DNA from: an uncultured Solimonas sp.
GTDB lineage: Bacteria; Pseudomonadota; Gammaproteobacteria; Nevskiales; Nevskiaceae
Reading direction: 5' to 3'
NCBI GenBank assembly: GCA_946478985.1
Contig: CAMLDZ010000036.1
Coordinates: 1 to 28,705 of the forward strand
Length of the DNA: 28,705 nt
Shown here piece by piece: positions 28,509 through 28,705 of this stretch; within the stretch, counting starts at the first letter, position 1; the number at the start of each line of letters is the position of its first letter. The notes under the pieces were generated by a model. It was not told where the DNA came from and did no database searches. It was given only the letters and a program-made list of their open reading frames with translations. Position numbers and translations under genes: made by a program.

Positions 28509-28690
28509 CGCCCCTTGCAGGGCGACCGTTCTTTTCTTTGCTCGTGCAAAGAAAAGAAGGCAAAAGAAAGCACGCCCCGATGTTCGCGCCGGCGCTATCG
28601 CGCCGGTACCCGGCCGCAGCGCCGTGCTCGGGGCCGTCGCCCATGCGACATCCTGTCGCAAGGGCGACTATCGCGGCCATCCATGGCCGC
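28508..28690. repeat. Cluster of inverted repeats, likely dispersed intergenic element
   Basis: Successive dyads are: 28508-28525 (TCGCCC/GGGCGA), 28529-28558 (13-bp perfect stem TTCTTTTCTTTGC with its complement and a TCGT loop), 28574-28580 with 28628-28634 (GCCCCGA/TCGGGGC, enclosing the next), 28589-28606 (CCGGCGC/GCGCCGG), 28636-28668 (GTCGCCC and TGCGACA arms with an A-A mismatch between) and 28673-28690 (GCGGCCAT/ATGGCCGC). The CTTTTCTTTGC hairpin resembles a repeat I remember from xanthomonad genomes. The hairpins may also terminate fleQ. The element may continue past the window edge. Confidence 0.7.
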
Positions 28691-28705
28691 TCCCCCCTGC
28701 GCGCG

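Noticed and set aside
28471..28680. 69-codon minus-strand open frame in the hairpin region
   Set aside because: It runs through several inverted repeats, has no ribosome site and no recognisable protein features.

Overview
The window is about 28.7 kb of GC-rich, gene-dense chromosome. It looks like a flagellated gammaproteobacterium related to the Xanthomonadales/Nevskiales. This placement is an inference from gene order: yebC-ruvCAB-ybgC-tolQRAB-pal-cpoB-queE-queC, a YebC that begins MGRGPSI, and an rpoN-receiver-fleQ flagellar control block like that of Xanthomonas. Nearly everything is intact. The only gene cut by the window edge is sucA, at the left end. No insertion sequence, prophage or CRISPR array is visible.

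Left block (1-5220): the 3' part of sucA, then sucB and lpdA (2-oxoglutarate dehydrogenase E1, E2 and E3). A strong intrinsic terminator separates sucB from lpdA. A YfaZ-like outer-membrane protein follows. Middle block (5264-15040): yebC and the Holliday-junction genes ruvC, ruvA and ruvB, mostly with overlapping start and stop codons. Next come the thioesterase ybgC, the whole Tol-Pal envelope machine (tolQ, tolR, tolA, tolB, pal, cpoB), and two 7-deazaguanine (queuosine precursor) genes, queE and queC. A TauE/SafE-type permease on the minus strand overlaps the 3' end of queC.

Region 15855-17726 holds a tRNA-Lys(UUU) gene on the minus strand with its own candidate promoter and terminator. 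It also holds a diguanylate cyclase and a tRNA-Pro(UGG) gene. The cyclase carries a transmembrane input domain that matches the copper/ethylene-binding domain of plant ethylene receptors residue by residue. Region 17752-21886 holds Entner-Doudoroff genes: zwf divergent from edd-eda. A strong hairpin, a small repeat-rich lipoprotein and the co-chaperone djlA follow.

Right block (23224-28450) is a flagellar regulatory island on the plus strand: a near-consensus sigma-28 promoter, fliS, a degenerate PilZ-type protein, an atypical NarL-type regulator, an rpoN2-type sigma-54 factor, a VemR-like single receiver and a FleQ-type activator. The right edge (28451-28705) is non-coding and packed with inverted repeats, and looks like a dispersed intergenic repeat. 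The cyclic-di-GMP theme recurs: a predicted synthase, a PilZ relative, and a FleQ homologue whose known c-di-GMP contact residues are largely replaced. No stretch over 300 bases lacks a gene.
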